Assembly (NCBI GenBank): GCA_017467905.1
Contig: JAFUKD010000023.1
Span: 1-64,000 of the forward strand
Origin: Phascolarctobacterium sp.
GTDB taxonomy: Bacteria > Bacillota > Negativicutes > Acidaminococcales > Acidaminococcaceae
Direction: 5' to 3'
Length of the DNA: 64,000 nucleotides
Shown here one piece after another: positions 28,029 to 36,874 of this stretch. The notes beneath the pieces were generated by a model, which was not told the origin of the DNA, did not search any database, and saw nothing but the letters and a program-made list of their open reading frames with translations. How positions within the stretch are numbered: position 1 is the first letter of the stretch; each line of letters opens with the position of its first letter. The position numbers were made by a program, and so were the translations under genes.

Positions 28029-28532
28029 ATGAAATTATTAAAAGTCTTAGTTCTGCTTGTGGCGCTTGCCCTAAGTATCGCAGGCTGTAAAAATATAGAA
28101 GTTGAAGAGCCCGTCGCTGCCGTTGCAGGCAAGGTGGTGAAAGTCGTTGATGGGGACACCTTACATGTTTACAACAAAAAGGGAACCTACAAAATTCGTT
28201 TGTCCGGCATTGATGCGCCGGAGCGGGGGCAGGCCTATGGCAAACGCGCCAGGGAGCATTTGCAGGAGCTGGTTGCAGGCAAGCAGGTTATTGCCATTGT
28301 AGAAAGCAAGGATAGGTACGGACGCTACGTTGCCAATGTGAAATGCCAAAGCAGGGATGTGTGCGCCGAGATGCTGCAGGCAGGTTACGCCTGGCACTAC
28401 ACCCAGTATAGCAGCAATAAATATTACGCAGATCTGCAGCGAGAGGCAAAACGTGCAAGGCGAGGTCTGTGGGTGGACAAGAAGCCCCAAGCTCCGTGGG
28501 ATTATCGCAAAGAAAAAAGAGCAGGGGAGTAA
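28029..28532 (+). CDS. SNase-family (thermonuclease-like) lipoprotein
   Basis: This is a 167-residue lipoprotein: signal peptide 1-19, lipobox SIAGC with C20, then a staphylococcal-nuclease fold. VKVVDGDTLHV and RLSGIDAPERGQ carry the Asp/Arg calcium-and-catalytic region. DRYGRYVANV supplies the second Arg, and the usual ending LWVDKKPQAPWDYRK follows. It is a likely surface nuclease on the outer face of the inner membrane, degrading DNA or RNA. A parS site begins 17 bp after its stop. Confidence 0.88.
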   Translation: MKLLKVLVLLVALALSIAGCKNIEVEEPVAAVAGKVVKVVDGDTLHVYNKKGTYKIRLSGIDAPERGQAYGKRAREHLQELVAGKQVIAIVESKDRYGRYVANVKCQSRDVCAEMLQAGYAWHYTQYSSNKYYADLQREAKRARRGLWVDKKPQAPWDYRKEKRAGE

Positions 28533-28548
28533 AGTCAAAAAGTCAGAT

Positions 28549-28564
28549 TGTTTCACGTGAAACA
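28549..28564. other. parS: parS site 2
   Basis: A perfect 16-bp TGTTTCACGTGAAACA core, preceded by the same GTCAAAAAGTCAGA leader as sites 1 and 3. Located between the nuclease gene and a terminator, about 1.6 kb before parA. Confidence 0.93.
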
Positions 28565-28589
28565 ATTTTAAAATGTACAGTGATAAGAT

Positions 28590-28622
28590 TAAAGGCGATG
28601 CCAATTTGGGCACCGCCTTTCT
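28590..28622. terminator. Bidirectional terminator
   Basis: AAAGGCGATGCC, loop, GGGCACCGCCTTT, with a run of T on the right and A on the left. It serves the nuclease gene and the converging hydrolase gene. Confidence 0.6.
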
Positions 28623-28710
28623 AAATTTAGGGTGGGGTATTAAATTTTGTTAAGTCTTGACCAAATTAACTTATTCTAATTTTTAGAAGCGGTTTGGAAT
28701 AAACCTGTAC

Positions 28711-29694
28711 CTAATTTTGAAAGTTAATTCTTACCGTTTTGTCCAAGGGATATTTAATGAGGGCAGTGCCGTCCAAATTTTCCTTGTGCATATCCACTGC
28801 ACTGATTTGGCTGTTTTCGTAGGTGGTGTAATAGTAAATGCCGCGAGTAGTATTACAGCAGGAGCTATAAACCGTAATCTCGTACAGGTCTTTGCCTAAA
28901 TGCACACTGCCCTTGGGCATTTCCACAGATTTCAGGATATGGAAGAATTGGCTGATGCTTTCTGCTTCGGAGGTGCCTACCACAGAATTTAGTTTTACAA
29001 AGGTTGCCTTGACGAATCTTGAAAGGGAGGAAGTGTCTCCGGGTAAGCCAAGGCCTCCCATGCCGCGAGAATACAAATCTAATTTTAAGGTTCCGTTCTT
29101 GCCGGCGAAGGTGTTTTGCGGGTTATCCTTAGTAAGCTGCATATAGTTGTTCAGGTTGAACATATGGTAATCAAAGGTGGGGTTATTGGTGAGTACCCCA
29201 ACAGGATTATCATAAATTTTCAAGCCGTCCTGCAGTGCTTCAACGGTAATGGAACGCTTTTCATCTGCAATTAGCCAATGAACAGGGGTGAGGGTAAGCT
29301 GGTCGCTAAAATTTTCGTTGAGGATATTAATTTTTTTCAGCTGGGCTTCTACTTCATCAACGGTGGCGCATTGTCCTAAAAGCCAGGGGATTAGTTCAAA
29401 GGGAGGAATATTATCCTTGCCCTCGCAATAGGGATTGTAGTGAGCGTTGTCCGGAAAGTTTAAGCCAGCTATGCTTAATCCTTTTTCGTTGGTGGCGTCG
29501 TAATAAAGAGGGTAGTCATCTGCAACGTAAGCCATGCCAATGATGGCGAAGTGGTTTGCTACGGTTCCTATCTTGCGAAAATTAAATTTATAGTTGCGGG
29601 GAGTAATGGTGATGGTTTCGTTTAAGGAGTATTCTAAATCCAAGTTTCTGCCAAAATAATGGTCCTGTGTTTTATAAGTGATTGCTGTACACAT
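28711..29694 (-). CDS. Choloylglycine hydrolase family protein (bile salt hydrolase or penicillin V acylase)
   Basis: This is a 327-residue Ntn-hydrolase. Cys2 becomes the N-terminal nucleophile when Met1 is removed (MCTAITYKTQDHYFGRNLDLEY). R16 and D19 correspond to the conserved pocket residues, and MYYYDATNEKGLSIAGLNFP-like and PVGVLTNNPTFDYH segments follow. Such enzymes split amide bonds of conjugated bile acids or acyl-amides; the substrate cannot be told from sequence alone. No signal peptide is seen, so it is cytoplasmic. It lies alone between two parS sites, with its own upstream region 29695-29930. Confidence 0.88.
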   Translation of the reverse strand: MCTAITYKTQDHYFGRNLDLEYSLNETITITPRNYKFNFRKIGTVANHFAIIGMAYVADDYPLYYDATNEKGLSIAGLNFPDNAHYNPYCEGKDNIPPFELIPWLLGQCATVDEVEAQLKKINILNENFSDQLTLTPVHWLIADEKRSITVEALQDGLKIYDNPVGVLTNNPTFDYHMFNLNNYMQLTKDNPQNTFAGKNGTLKLDLYSRGMGGLGLPGDTSSLSRFVKATFVKLNSVVGTSEAESISQFFHILKSVEMPKGSVHLGKDLYEITVYSSCCNTTRGIYYYTTYENSQISAVDMHKENLDGTALIKYPLDKTVRINFQN

Positions 29695-29931
29695 TTTATA
29701 CGCTCCTTCTATTTTGGATTGCTAATTTTCACAGTCAACCTTTGCGTTACTGTAATGCTTGTAAAATTTTAGATAGTTCCCAAGGAAATTTTCATAAGGC
29801 TTTTCTTCATTATATACCTTATCAAAAATAGGAAGGTGAATTATTGGTTGCAGGTGTAGGGCATAATATTGAAATAAAATTTGTCCAATCAAAGCAGAGA
29901 TGTTTTTACACTAAAGGTCAAAAAGTCAGAT

Positions 29932-29947
29932 TGTTTCACGTGAAACA
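29932..29947. other. parS: parS site 3
   Basis: TGTTTCACGTGAAACA, again with GTCAAAAAGTCAGA before it, and a downstream TTTTTGACTTT that partly mirrors the leader. About 215 bp before the parA start. Confidence 0.93.
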
Positions 29948-30160
29948 TTTTTGACTTTCGGGTAAATTTTAGTATTAGAAACAGGCAAGATGTGTTAAAA
30001 TAAAAACACTGAAATTATGATAAATTACTTCTAAGAGAGCGAGTGCTTGGTAAAAATTAGAAGTAGCTACTGAATGAGCTTAGAAGAAAACACAGGAACA
30101 GTAAGATTTAGGCGAAGAAAGACGTTTTCGGAAGAAAGACTAAAGAACGAGGTGAGTTTT

Positions 30161-30922
30161 GTGGTAAAAGTAATTGCTATTGCAAACCAAAAGGGCGGCG
30201 TAGGTAAGACTACTACTGCGGTAAACTTAGCTGCTTGTTTGGCAAAGGAAGGACGTAAGGTGCTTTTGATTGATAGCGACCCTCAGGGCAACGCTACCAG
30301 CGGCTTGGGCTTTGACAAAAGGGACGTTAAGAAATGTATTTACGACGCTCTGATTAATGACGTTCCCATGGCAGAAACCTTGAAGCATACTGCTTATGAA
30401 AATTTAGATGTTATTCCTGCTACCATTCAATTAGCAGGGGCAGAGATTGAGCTTGTTTCCCTGATGAACCGTGAAGGCAGATTAAAGAATGCTTTGGAGC
30501 GTGTTAAGCACGATTATGATTATGTGATTATTGACTGCCCTCCTTCTTTGGGCTTGTTAACTGTTAACGCTCTTACTGCGGCAAGCAGTGTTATGATTCC
30601 GGTGCAATGTGAGTTTTACGCTTTGGAAGGTATTACCATGCTGATGAACACCATTCAGCTGGTGCAAAGGAATTTGAACCCTGCTTTGAAATTGGAAGGC
30701 GTTGTTATGACTATGTTCGACAGCCGTACCAATCTGGCGCAGGATGTAGTAGAGGAAGTAAAAAAATACTTTAAGACCAAAATGTATAAGACCATTATTC
30801 CCCGCAATGTACGTTTAAGCGAAGCGCCCAGCCATGGTATGCCGGTTATTGATTACGATGGCAAGTCTAAAGGTGCTCAGGTTTATATGGAGCTGGCACA
30901 AGAGGTGATTGATGATGAGTAA
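30161..30922 (+). CDS. parA: ParA/Soj chromosome-partitioning ATPase
   Basis: This is a 253-residue ATPase. The deviant Walker A motif KGGVGKTTT starts at residue 11 and is followed by LLIDSDPQGNATSG (the ParA-specific motif). I chose GTG 30161 with GAGGTG upstream over an earlier in-frame ATG at 30074, because the product then has the usual Soj length and N-terminus; the first 29 residues of the longer form look unrelated to the family. It works with ParB on parS sites in origin segregation. ParB overlaps its end. Confidence 0.93.
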   Translation: MVKVIAIANQKGGVGKTTTAVNLAACLAKEGRKVLLIDSDPQGNATSGLGFDKRDVKKCIYDALINDVPMAETLKHTAYENLDVIPATIQLAGAEIELVSLMNREGRLKNALERVKHDYDYVIIDCPPSLGLLTVNALTAASSVMIPVQCEFYALEGITMLMNTIQLVQRNLNPALKLEGVVMTMFDSRTNLAQDVVEEVKKYFKTKMYKTIIPRNVRLSEAPSHGMPVIDYDGKSKGAQVYMELAQEVIDDE

Positions 30923-31913
30923 GAAGGCTGGCTTAGGTAAGGGCTTGGGTGCAATTTTTGTGGAGAACGATGCTCCGGCAGTGGAACGACCGGAAGTAAA
31001 GGAAGTTGTGGAAGGCACTCCCCAAGAGGTTGCTGTAAATGATATTGTTGCCAATCCCTACCAACCCCGCAAGGTGTTTGATGAAGAAAAGTTAGAGGAG
31101 CTGGCAGCCTCCATTAAAGAATACGGCGTGGTGCAGCCCTTGGTGGTGCGCAAGAGCGGTAAGCGCTACGAGCTGGTTGCAGGCGAACGTCGCTTGCGCG
31201 CTTCTAAGCTGGCAGGCTTGAAGCAGGTTCCCGTGGTTATTCGCGAATACGACGAAACCGAGATGATGGAGATTGCCCTGATTGAAAACATCCAGCGCCA
31301 CGACCTGAACGCCATTGAAGAAGCTTTGGGTATTAAGCGTTTGATGGAAGAATGTAAATTGACTCAGGAGCAGGTGGCAGTGAAGGTTGGCAGAAGCCGT
31401 ACTGCAGTTGCCAATATTTTACGTTTGCTAAACCTTGCCCAAGAGGTACAGGATTTAATAAGCCAGGACAAGCTGACCATGGGGCAGGCAAAACAGATTG
31501 CTACCTTGCGCAGCGAGGAAGAGCAGATTAGCGTGGCGAAGGCTGCTGTGGAGCAGGGCTGGACTGCCCGCACTACGGAAGAGGTTGTGCGCGAACTGCT
31601 TGAGGGCAAAAAGGTAAAGGTTGTACGCGAAACCGTTAAGACTATTTTTGATAAGCCTGCTAAAGCAGAAAAGAAGGTGGAGAAAAAGGAAGCGCCTACT
31701 GGCGACCTGTTCCACAAGGATTTTGAAAGCAAGCTGGTGGAGCTGTTGGGTACTAAGGTAAAGGTGATGCCCAATGCTGATGCGAAAAAGGGCGGCACTA
31801 TTCACATAGAGTACTATTCACCGGAAGATTTAGAAAGAATTTACGAAGCCTTGCAGCCGAAGGTGGAGCTTAAACCTGTAGAGGTGCAGGCTGCCCGCAA
31901 GCTGCACGTTTAA
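30912..31913 (+). CDS. parB: ParB/Spo0J chromosome-partitioning protein
   Basis: The protein has 332-333 residues and starts inside the end of parA. GLGKGLGAIF N-terminus, then IVANPYQPRKVFDEEKLEEL and the CTP-binding box AGERRLRASK. A helix-turn-helix lies at LTQEQVAVKVGRSRTAVANILRL, with a C-terminal dimer domain. It recognises the three parS sites in this window and slides on DNA using CTP (family knowledge). The start could be ATG 30912 or 30915; GAGGTG precedes both. Confidence 0.93.
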   Translation: MMSKKAGLGKGLGAIFVENDAPAVERPEVKEVVEGTPQEVAVNDIVANPYQPRKVFDEEKLEELAASIKEYGVVQPLVVRKSGKRYELVAGERRLRASKLAGLKQVPVVIREYDETEMMEIALIENIQRHDLNAIEEALGIKRLMEECKLTQEQVAVKVGRSRTAVANILRLLNLAQEVQDLISQDKLTMGQAKQIATLRSEEEQISVAKAAVEQGWTARTTEEVVRELLEGKKVKVVRETVKTIFDKPAKAEKKVEKKEAPTGDLFHKDFESKLVELLGTKVKVMPNADAKKGGTIHIEYYSPEDLERIYEALQPKVELKPVEVQAARKLHV

Positions 31914-31938
31914 TTTATTTTAATGAGGGGGCAGGGTA

Positions 31939-32634
31939 ATGCCTGGTTTAGGAACGATAATGAACTGCGTTGCCATTGTCATTGGCTCGCTGGTGGGCGT
32001 GGTCTTAAAGCGCGGCTTACCGGAGAAATGGCAGCAAACCATGATGGGCGGCATTGCCTTGTGCATTGTGGTAATTGGTTTGCAGATGGCATTGAAAACC
32101 AATAATATTATCATTACGATTATCAGCTTAGTGATTGGTGCCATGCTTGGCGAGGCCATTGATATTGAAGCCTTAATGACCCGCTTGGGAGATTGGATAG
32201 GCGGCAAGATTGCCAAGGGAGACGCTTCCATAGCGGCGAAGATTGCTGAAGGCTTTGTGAATGCTTCTATTTTGTTCTGTACCGGAGCCATGGCGATTGT
32301 TGGCAGTATTCAGGACGGTATTTTAGGAGACCATACTACACTTTTTGCTAAGGGAACCTTGGACGGAATCATCAGCCTGATTTTGGCGGCGAACATGGGG
32401 ATTGGCGTAATGCTTTCTGCTATCAGCGTGGGCATTTACCAAGGAAGCATTACCATGCTGGCGGGCGTAGTGGAGCCCTATGTAACACCGGTGATTTTGG
32501 CAGAGGTTACTGCTGCCGGCGGCGTGATGATTATGGCGATTGGAACCAATATGCTGAACATAACCAAGATTAGAATTGCCAACCTGCTTCCGGGAATGAT
32601 TCCTGCGGCGATTTTGGCAGCTTATTTTGGTTGA
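31939..32634 (+). CDS. DUF554 membrane protein
   Basis: This 231-residue protein has about seven hydrophobic helices. It fits DUF554 (MPGLGTIMNCVAIVIGSLVG start; GDWIGGKIAKG; FCTGAMAIVGSIQDG). It follows parB by 25 bp with the ribosome site GAGGGGGCAGGG. Members often sit near parAB in Firmicutes. Transport or channel-like function is only presumed. Confidence 0.85.
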   Translation: MPGLGTIMNCVAIVIGSLVGVVLKRGLPEKWQQTMMGGIALCIVVIGLQMALKTNNIIITIISLVIGAMLGEAIDIEALMTRLGDWIGGKIAKGDASIAAKIAEGFVNASILFCTGAMAIVGSIQDGILGDHTTLFAKGTLDGIISLILAANMGIGVMLSAISVGIYQGSITMLAGVVEPYVTPVILAEVTAAGGVMIMAIGTNMLNITKIRIANLLPGMIPAAILAAYFG

Positions 32635-32668
32635 GCAAAGGCTACATATAATATGAAGGCAAAATAAA

Positions 32669-32708
32669 AAGGCTATGCGTTGTACTTATGCGCATAGCCT
32701 TAAATTTT
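32669..32708. terminator. Bidirectional terminator
   Basis: A 9-10 bp stem (GGCTATGCG / CGCATAGCC) with A run left and T run right. It separates converging genes. Confidence 0.75.
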
Positions 32709-32717
32709 TAGCAGGTT

Positions 32718-33128
32718 TTAAATTTCAAAAAGCTCCAGCAAAATGAAGAGGGACATGCCCGTCATCAGGTGACGGAACCACATACTGGAATAAACGAAGC
32801 CAAGCTTGTCCTTGACATAGGTTCCGTAGATGCGTGCCCGTAAAGCGTAGGCTTCCATGGCAGAAATAGACAGAAGAAGAAAGCCGGGCTTCCAGGTGCT
32901 TTCGTCGGAAAGCAGGTAAAGACAATATAATAGGAAGAGAATATCCGTAGCAAGATAAAAAATAAAACGCAAACCGGTTTTGTCCATGTAAATGATTTGC
33001 TTAGAGCCGGGGTTTTCACGGCGGTGTCTTAAAATATTGGCGAAGTTATGTAAAAAATAGGCAAGCTCTCGTGCGTTGATGAAGGCGTACATTTTGATAC
33101 ATATAAAAAATAAAGGGAAGAAGCTCAT
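32718..33128 (-). CDS. Small membrane protein of unknown function
   Basis: This is a 136-residue protein with two to three hydrophobic segments (FIFYLATDILFLLYCLYLL, FLLLSISAMEAYAL, GMSLFILLELF) and a basic N-terminal half with FANILRHRRENPGSKQIIY. I do not recognise a family. It converges on DUF554. The region 33129-33320 upstream has no gene. Confidence 0.6.
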   Translation of the reverse strand: MSFFPLFFICIKMYAFINARELAYFLHNFANILRHRRENPGSKQIIYMDKTGLRFIFYLATDILFLLYCLYLLSDESTWKPGFLLLSISAMEAYALRARIYGTYVKDKLGFVYSSMWFRHLMTGMSLFILLELFEI

Positions 33129-33322
33129 TTATATACCTCGTAAAAATTAGTCTTAATCATTATACAATAAACAAGTAATTTGCGCCAGTTGGAAAAACTT
33201 AAAAAAGAGTACATTTCAAAATATAAATGTGTTGTGAAAAAAGACAAGCAAAGTAATTTTATAAAAAATGTAGCACTTCAAGAACGAAAGGGAAAAGAGA
33301 TATAACATTTCTGAAAATTTTG

Positions 33323-33352
33323 TTGACAAAAGTGTGAATGTGTAGCTATAAT
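33323..33352 (+). promoter_or_regulatory. Promoter of the liv operon
   Basis: TTGACA (33323-33328) and TATAAT (33347-33352), 18 bp apart. The ~90-bp leader to the start codon is AT-rich and could hold regulatory sites; no clear operator is visible. Confidence 0.7.
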
Positions 33353-33440
33353 GAGAAACATAAGTTATTATAGTGGGGTTAAGTGTAGGATGACCACTAT
33401 ATAATAAGAAAAATTTTCACCAGAAAAGGGGATTTTCAAA

Positions 33441-34613
33441 ATGAGAAAGTGGAAAAAAATTGCATCTGCAGCTTTGGCTGCAATGGTTTTCGCATCTGTT
33501 ATGGCAGGTTGCGGCGGTAAAAAAGAAGAAGCAAAAAGCGATACCGTTAAAATTGGTGCTTCCTTCGAATTGACCGGTAACGTAGCTAACTACGGCAAGG
33601 CTATTTTGTCCGGCGCTAAAATGGCTTTTGACGAAGCAAACGCTAAAGGCGGCGTGCTTGGCAAAAAAATTGTTGTTGTTGAATCCGATAACAAATCCGA
33701 GCCTTCTGAATCCGGTAACTCCATTACCAAATTGGTAACTCAAGATAAAGTAGTTGCAATCGTTGGCCCTGCTACCTCCGGCTGCGTAGCTGCTGGCGCT
33801 CCCATTACCGAAGCTAACAAAATTCCTCACATTGCTCCCAGTGCTACTGCTCCTGGCATCACTGTTGACAACAATGGTAAAGTTAGACCCTTCATGTTCC
33901 GCGCTTGCTTCATCGACCCGTTCCAAGGTCAAGTTATGGCAACCTTTGCTTCCAACTCCTTGAAAGTTAAAAATGTAGCAATCCTGCTGGATTCTTCCTC
34001 TGACTATTCCAAAGGCTTGGCTCAAGTATTCCAAGAAACCTTGGAAAAAGCTGGCGGCAATATCGTAGTTAAAGAAGCTTTCCTTTCTAAAGACTTGGAC
34101 TTCAAAGCTTCCTTGACCAAAATCAAAGCTACCAATCCGGAAGCAGTTTATGTTCCCGGCTACTATGAAGAAGTTTCCAAAATCATTAAACAAGCTCGTG
34201 AAATCGGTTTAGACGTTCCGATGCTGGGCTGCGACGGTTGGGAATCTCCGAAACTGGCTGAAATCGCCGGCAAAGACGCTTTGAAAAACTGCTACTATGT
34301 ATCTGCATTCTCTGCACAAGATACTGACCCGTCTGTACAAGCATTCATCAAAGCTTACAAAGAAAAATATCAAAAAGAACCGGACATTTTCGCAATGCAA
34401 GGCTACAATGGCGGCTTAGTAGTAATTGACGCTATCAAACGCGCTGGCTCCACTGATGGCACCGCAATCGCTAAAGCTATGGCAGAAACCAAAGACCTGC
34501 CGGTTGCTAGCGGTAAATTGACCTATGACGCTAACCACAACCCGATTATGAGTGCATTGATTATCTCCTTGGACGGCGGCGTTCCTTCCTTGAAAGAAAA
34601 AATCAGCCTGTAA
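33441..34613 (+). CDS. livK: Branched-chain amino acid binding lipoprotein 1 (LivJ/LivK type)
   Basis: This 390-residue lipoprotein has lipobox VMAGC with C24, then a periplasmic-binding-protein type I fold (SFELTGNVANYGKAILSGAKMAF; VVESDNKSEPSESGN; NKIPHIAPSATAPG). It probably captures Leu/Ile/Val or related ligands for the LivHMGF permease. A terminator lies between it and the second binding protein, suggesting that it is made in excess as a separate short message. It shares the SBP1/SBP2 pattern ACFIDPFQG with its paralog. Confidence 0.92.
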   Translation: MRKWKKIASAALAAMVFASVMAGCGGKKEEAKSDTVKIGASFELTGNVANYGKAILSGAKMAFDEANAKGGVLGKKIVVVESDNKSEPSESGNSITKLVTQDKVVAIVGPATSGCVAAGAPITEANKIPHIAPSATAPGITVDNNGKVRPFMFRACFIDPFQGQVMATFASNSLKVKNVAILLDSSSDYSKGLAQVFQETLEKAGGNIVVKEAFLSKDLDFKASLTKIKATNPEAVYVPGYYEEVSKIIKQAREIGLDVPMLGCDGWESPKLAEIAGKDALKNCYYVSAFSAQDTDPSVQAFIKAYKEKYQKEPDIFAMQGYNGGLVVIDAIKRAGSTDGTAIAKAMAETKDLPVASGKLTYDANHNPIMSALIISLDGGVPSLKEKISL

Positions 34614-34659
34614 TCCTAAGTTAGTTTAGGAAAGTCAAAATAAACCTTGGTTTCATCTA

Positions 34660-34692
34660 TAAAAGGCATGCGTAACAACACATGCCTTTTAT
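34660..34692 (+). terminator. Attenuator-like terminator between the two binding-protein genes
   Basis: AAAAGGCATG hairpin with T run. Transcription that passes it continues into the second binding protein and permease genes. Confidence 0.7.
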
Positions 34693-34719
34693 AATAAATA
34701 TTTTGAGGGGGATTTTATT

Positions 34720-35892
34720 ATGAAAAGAGTGAACAAATTATTATCAGTTCTTACTGCTGGCGTATTATTCGCAGGTGCATTGGCTGGCTGTGGCGGCTCC
34801 AAGGAAGCTAAAAGCGATGTAATCAAAATTGGCGGCAACTTGGAAATGACCGGCGGCAGCGCAAGCTTTGGTATTTCCAGTAAAAACGGTATTGAACTGG
34901 CTCTGAAAACTGTTAACCAAAAAGGTGTGCTGGGCGGCAAAAAAGTAGAACTGGTTGTTGCAGATAATAAATCTGAAGCATCCGAAGCTTTGAACAGCAT
35001 GCAAAAATTGATTTCTCAAGACAAGGTTGTTGCTGTTATCGGTCCTAACCTGTCTTCCGCAGCAATTGCTTCCAGTGCTATCAACAATGCTGCAAAGGTT
35101 ACTGCCATCACTCCGATGGGTACTAACCCGGACGTTACCGTGAATCCGGAAAACGGAAAGACTAGAGAATATAACTTCCGTGCCTGCTTCATCGACCCGT
35201 TCCAAGGTACTGTAATGGCTAACTTTGCTGCTAAGGAAATGGGCTTCAAACGTGCAGCAATCATGATTGATAACACCAGTGACTATTCCAAAGGCTTGGC
35301 TACCTTCTTTAAAGAAAACTTCTTGAAAAATGGTTGCGAGGTTGTTGCTGAAGAAGCTTATCTGCAAAAAGACACTGACTTTAAATCTACTTTGACCAAA
35401 ATCAAAGCTGTTAACCCCGATTTCATTTATGTTCCGGGTTACTACCAAGAAGTTGGTCTGATTATTAAACAAGCTCGTGAAATCGGCTTGGAAGTAGCTA
35501 TCGCTGGCGGCGATGGTTGGGATAGCGCGAAGCTTCCTGAAATCGCAGGTAAAGAAGCTCTGAACGGTACCTTCTTCTCCAGCTTGTATTCTCCGGATGA
35601 TACCTCTGAATTGAACAAAAACTTTGTTGCTGAATACCAAAAAACCTACAACGCTAAACCGGACGTATTCGCTGCTTTGGCGCATGATGCTACTTTGGTA
35701 ATCGCAAAAGGTATTGAAGATTCTCAATCTGCTGAACCTGCAAAGGTGGCAGCTGCCATTGCAAAGGTTAAAGATTTGAACGGTGTTTCCGGCGCAATTG
35801 CTTTTGATGATAAACACAACCCGATTAAGAGTGCAGTTATCATCGAACACATTGATGGTAAACAAACCTTCAAAACAAAAATTAATCCTTGA
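34720..35892 (+). CDS. livK: Branched-chain amino acid binding lipoprotein 2
   Basis: This is a 390-residue paralog of the upstream protein: lipobox ALAGC with C24, GGNLEMTGGSASFG, VVADNKSEASEALNS, then CFIDPFQGTVMANF. The pocket segment differs (NLSSAAIASSAINN in place of ATSGCVAAGAPITE), so ligand preference may differ. It ends 30 bp before another hairpin and the permease genes. Its ribosome site is the GAGGGGG run just before the start. Confidence 0.92.
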   Translation: MKRVNKLLSVLTAGVLFAGALAGCGGSKEAKSDVIKIGGNLEMTGGSASFGISSKNGIELALKTVNQKGVLGGKKVELVVADNKSEASEALNSMQKLISQDKVVAVIGPNLSSAAIASSAINNAAKVTAITPMGTNPDVTVNPENGKTREYNFRACFIDPFQGTVMANFAAKEMGFKRAAIMIDNTSDYSKGLATFFKENFLKNGCEVVAEEAYLQKDTDFKSTLTKIKAVNPDFIYVPGYYQEVGLIIKQAREIGLEVAIAGGDGWDSAKLPEIAGKEALNGTFFSSLYSPDDTSELNKNFVAEYQKTYNAKPDVFAALAHDATLVIAKGIEDSQSAEPAKVAAAIAKVKDLNGVSGAIAFDDKHNPIKSAVIIEHIDGKQTFKTKINP

Positions 35893-35920
35893 TAACTACA
35901 ACACTTAAACTTTAAAAATA

Positions 35921-35952
35921 AGGCTGTTGTTTAAATGGCAACAGCCTTTTCT
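35921..35952 (+). terminator. Terminator before livH
   Basis: GGCTGTTG / CAACAGCC hairpin with TTTTCT. As at 34660, it probably lowers permease expression relative to the binding proteins. Confidence 0.7.
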
Positions 35953-35974
35953 ATCATTCTTAGGGAGGGTAATT

Positions 35975-36865
35975 ATGGATACCTTATTGCAGCAGTTTTT
36001 CCAACAGCTGATAAACGGTATTTCCTTGGGCAGTATTTATGCTTTGATTGCATTAGGTTATACCATGATTTACGGCATCATCAAGCTGATTAACTTCGCC
36101 CATGGTGATATCTATATGATTGGCGCTTACTTCGGTTTCTTTGCTACTACACAATTGGGCTTGGGCTTTATCCCGGCAATTATTTTATCCATGGCAGGTG
36201 CCGCAATCGTAGGCATCATTATCGAACGCGTTGCCTATCGTCCAATGCGTAACGCTCCGCGTATCGCAATCCTGATCACCGCTATCGGTGTATCTTTCTT
36301 CCTTGAATACAGCATGATTTTGTTAGTATCTCCGCAACCGCGTACTTTCCCCGCTGTATTTACTCCGACTGTATATCATTTTGGTCCTTTGGTTGCAAAT
36401 AGCCAACAGCTGGTTATTTTGATTAGCGCCCTCATTTTGATGGTTGCTTTGTCTTACATTGTAAATAGCACTAAAGCAGGCAAGGCTATGCGTGCCGTTT
36501 CCTTCGACGCTGACGCAGCGAGACTCATGGGCATCAACATCGACAGAGTTATTTCCATGACCTTCGCATTGGGCAGTGCTTTGGCAGCAGCTGGCGGCGT
36601 GCTGGTTGGTGTTTACTATAACTCCATCGACCCGCTTATGGGTATGATGCCTGGTCTTAAAGCCTTCGTTGCAGCGGTACTTGGTGGTATCGGTATTATC
36701 CCCGGTGCAATGATGGGTGGCATTATCCTTGGTGTTGTAGAAGCTATGGTAAGTGGCTTCTTGTCTTCCACCTTCCGTGATGCCGCAGCCTTTGGCATTT
36801 TGATTTTGATTTTGCTCTACAAACCTGCTGGCTTGCTGGGCAAGAATGTACGCGAGAAAGTGTAG
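35975..36865 (+). CDS. livH: LivH: branched-chain amino acid permease
   Basis: This 296-residue inner-membrane permease has eight or so hydrophobic segments and the family signature GTIYALIALGYTMIYGIIKLINFAHGD (read in segments). ATG 35975 is chosen for the GGGAGGG site just upstream. It forms a channel with LivM, energised by LivG and LivF. livM starts 10 bp after its stop. Confidence 0.93.
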   Translation: MDTLLQQFFQQLINGISLGSIYALIALGYTMIYGIIKLINFAHGDIYMIGAYFGFFATTQLGLGFIPAIILSMAGAAIVGIIIERVAYRPMRNAPRIAILITAIGVSFFLEYSMILLVSPQPRTFPAVFTPTVYHFGPLVANSQQLVILISALILMVALSYIVNSTKAGKAMRAVSFDADAARLMGINIDRVISMTFALGSALAAAGGVLVGVYYNSIDPLMGMMPGLKAFVAAVLGGIGIIPGAMMGGIILGVVEAMVSGFLSSTFRDAAAFGILILILLYKPAGLLGKNVREKV

Positions 36866-36874
36866 GTGGGCAGT

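Noticed and set aside
30074-30160. 29-residue N-terminal extension of ParA
   Set aside because: It does not resemble Soj, and GTG 30161 has a good ribosome site.
34765-35865. Open frame of 366 codons opposite the second binding protein
   Set aside because: It mirrors the strong codon bias of the liv gene, is low in complexity and has no ribosome site.
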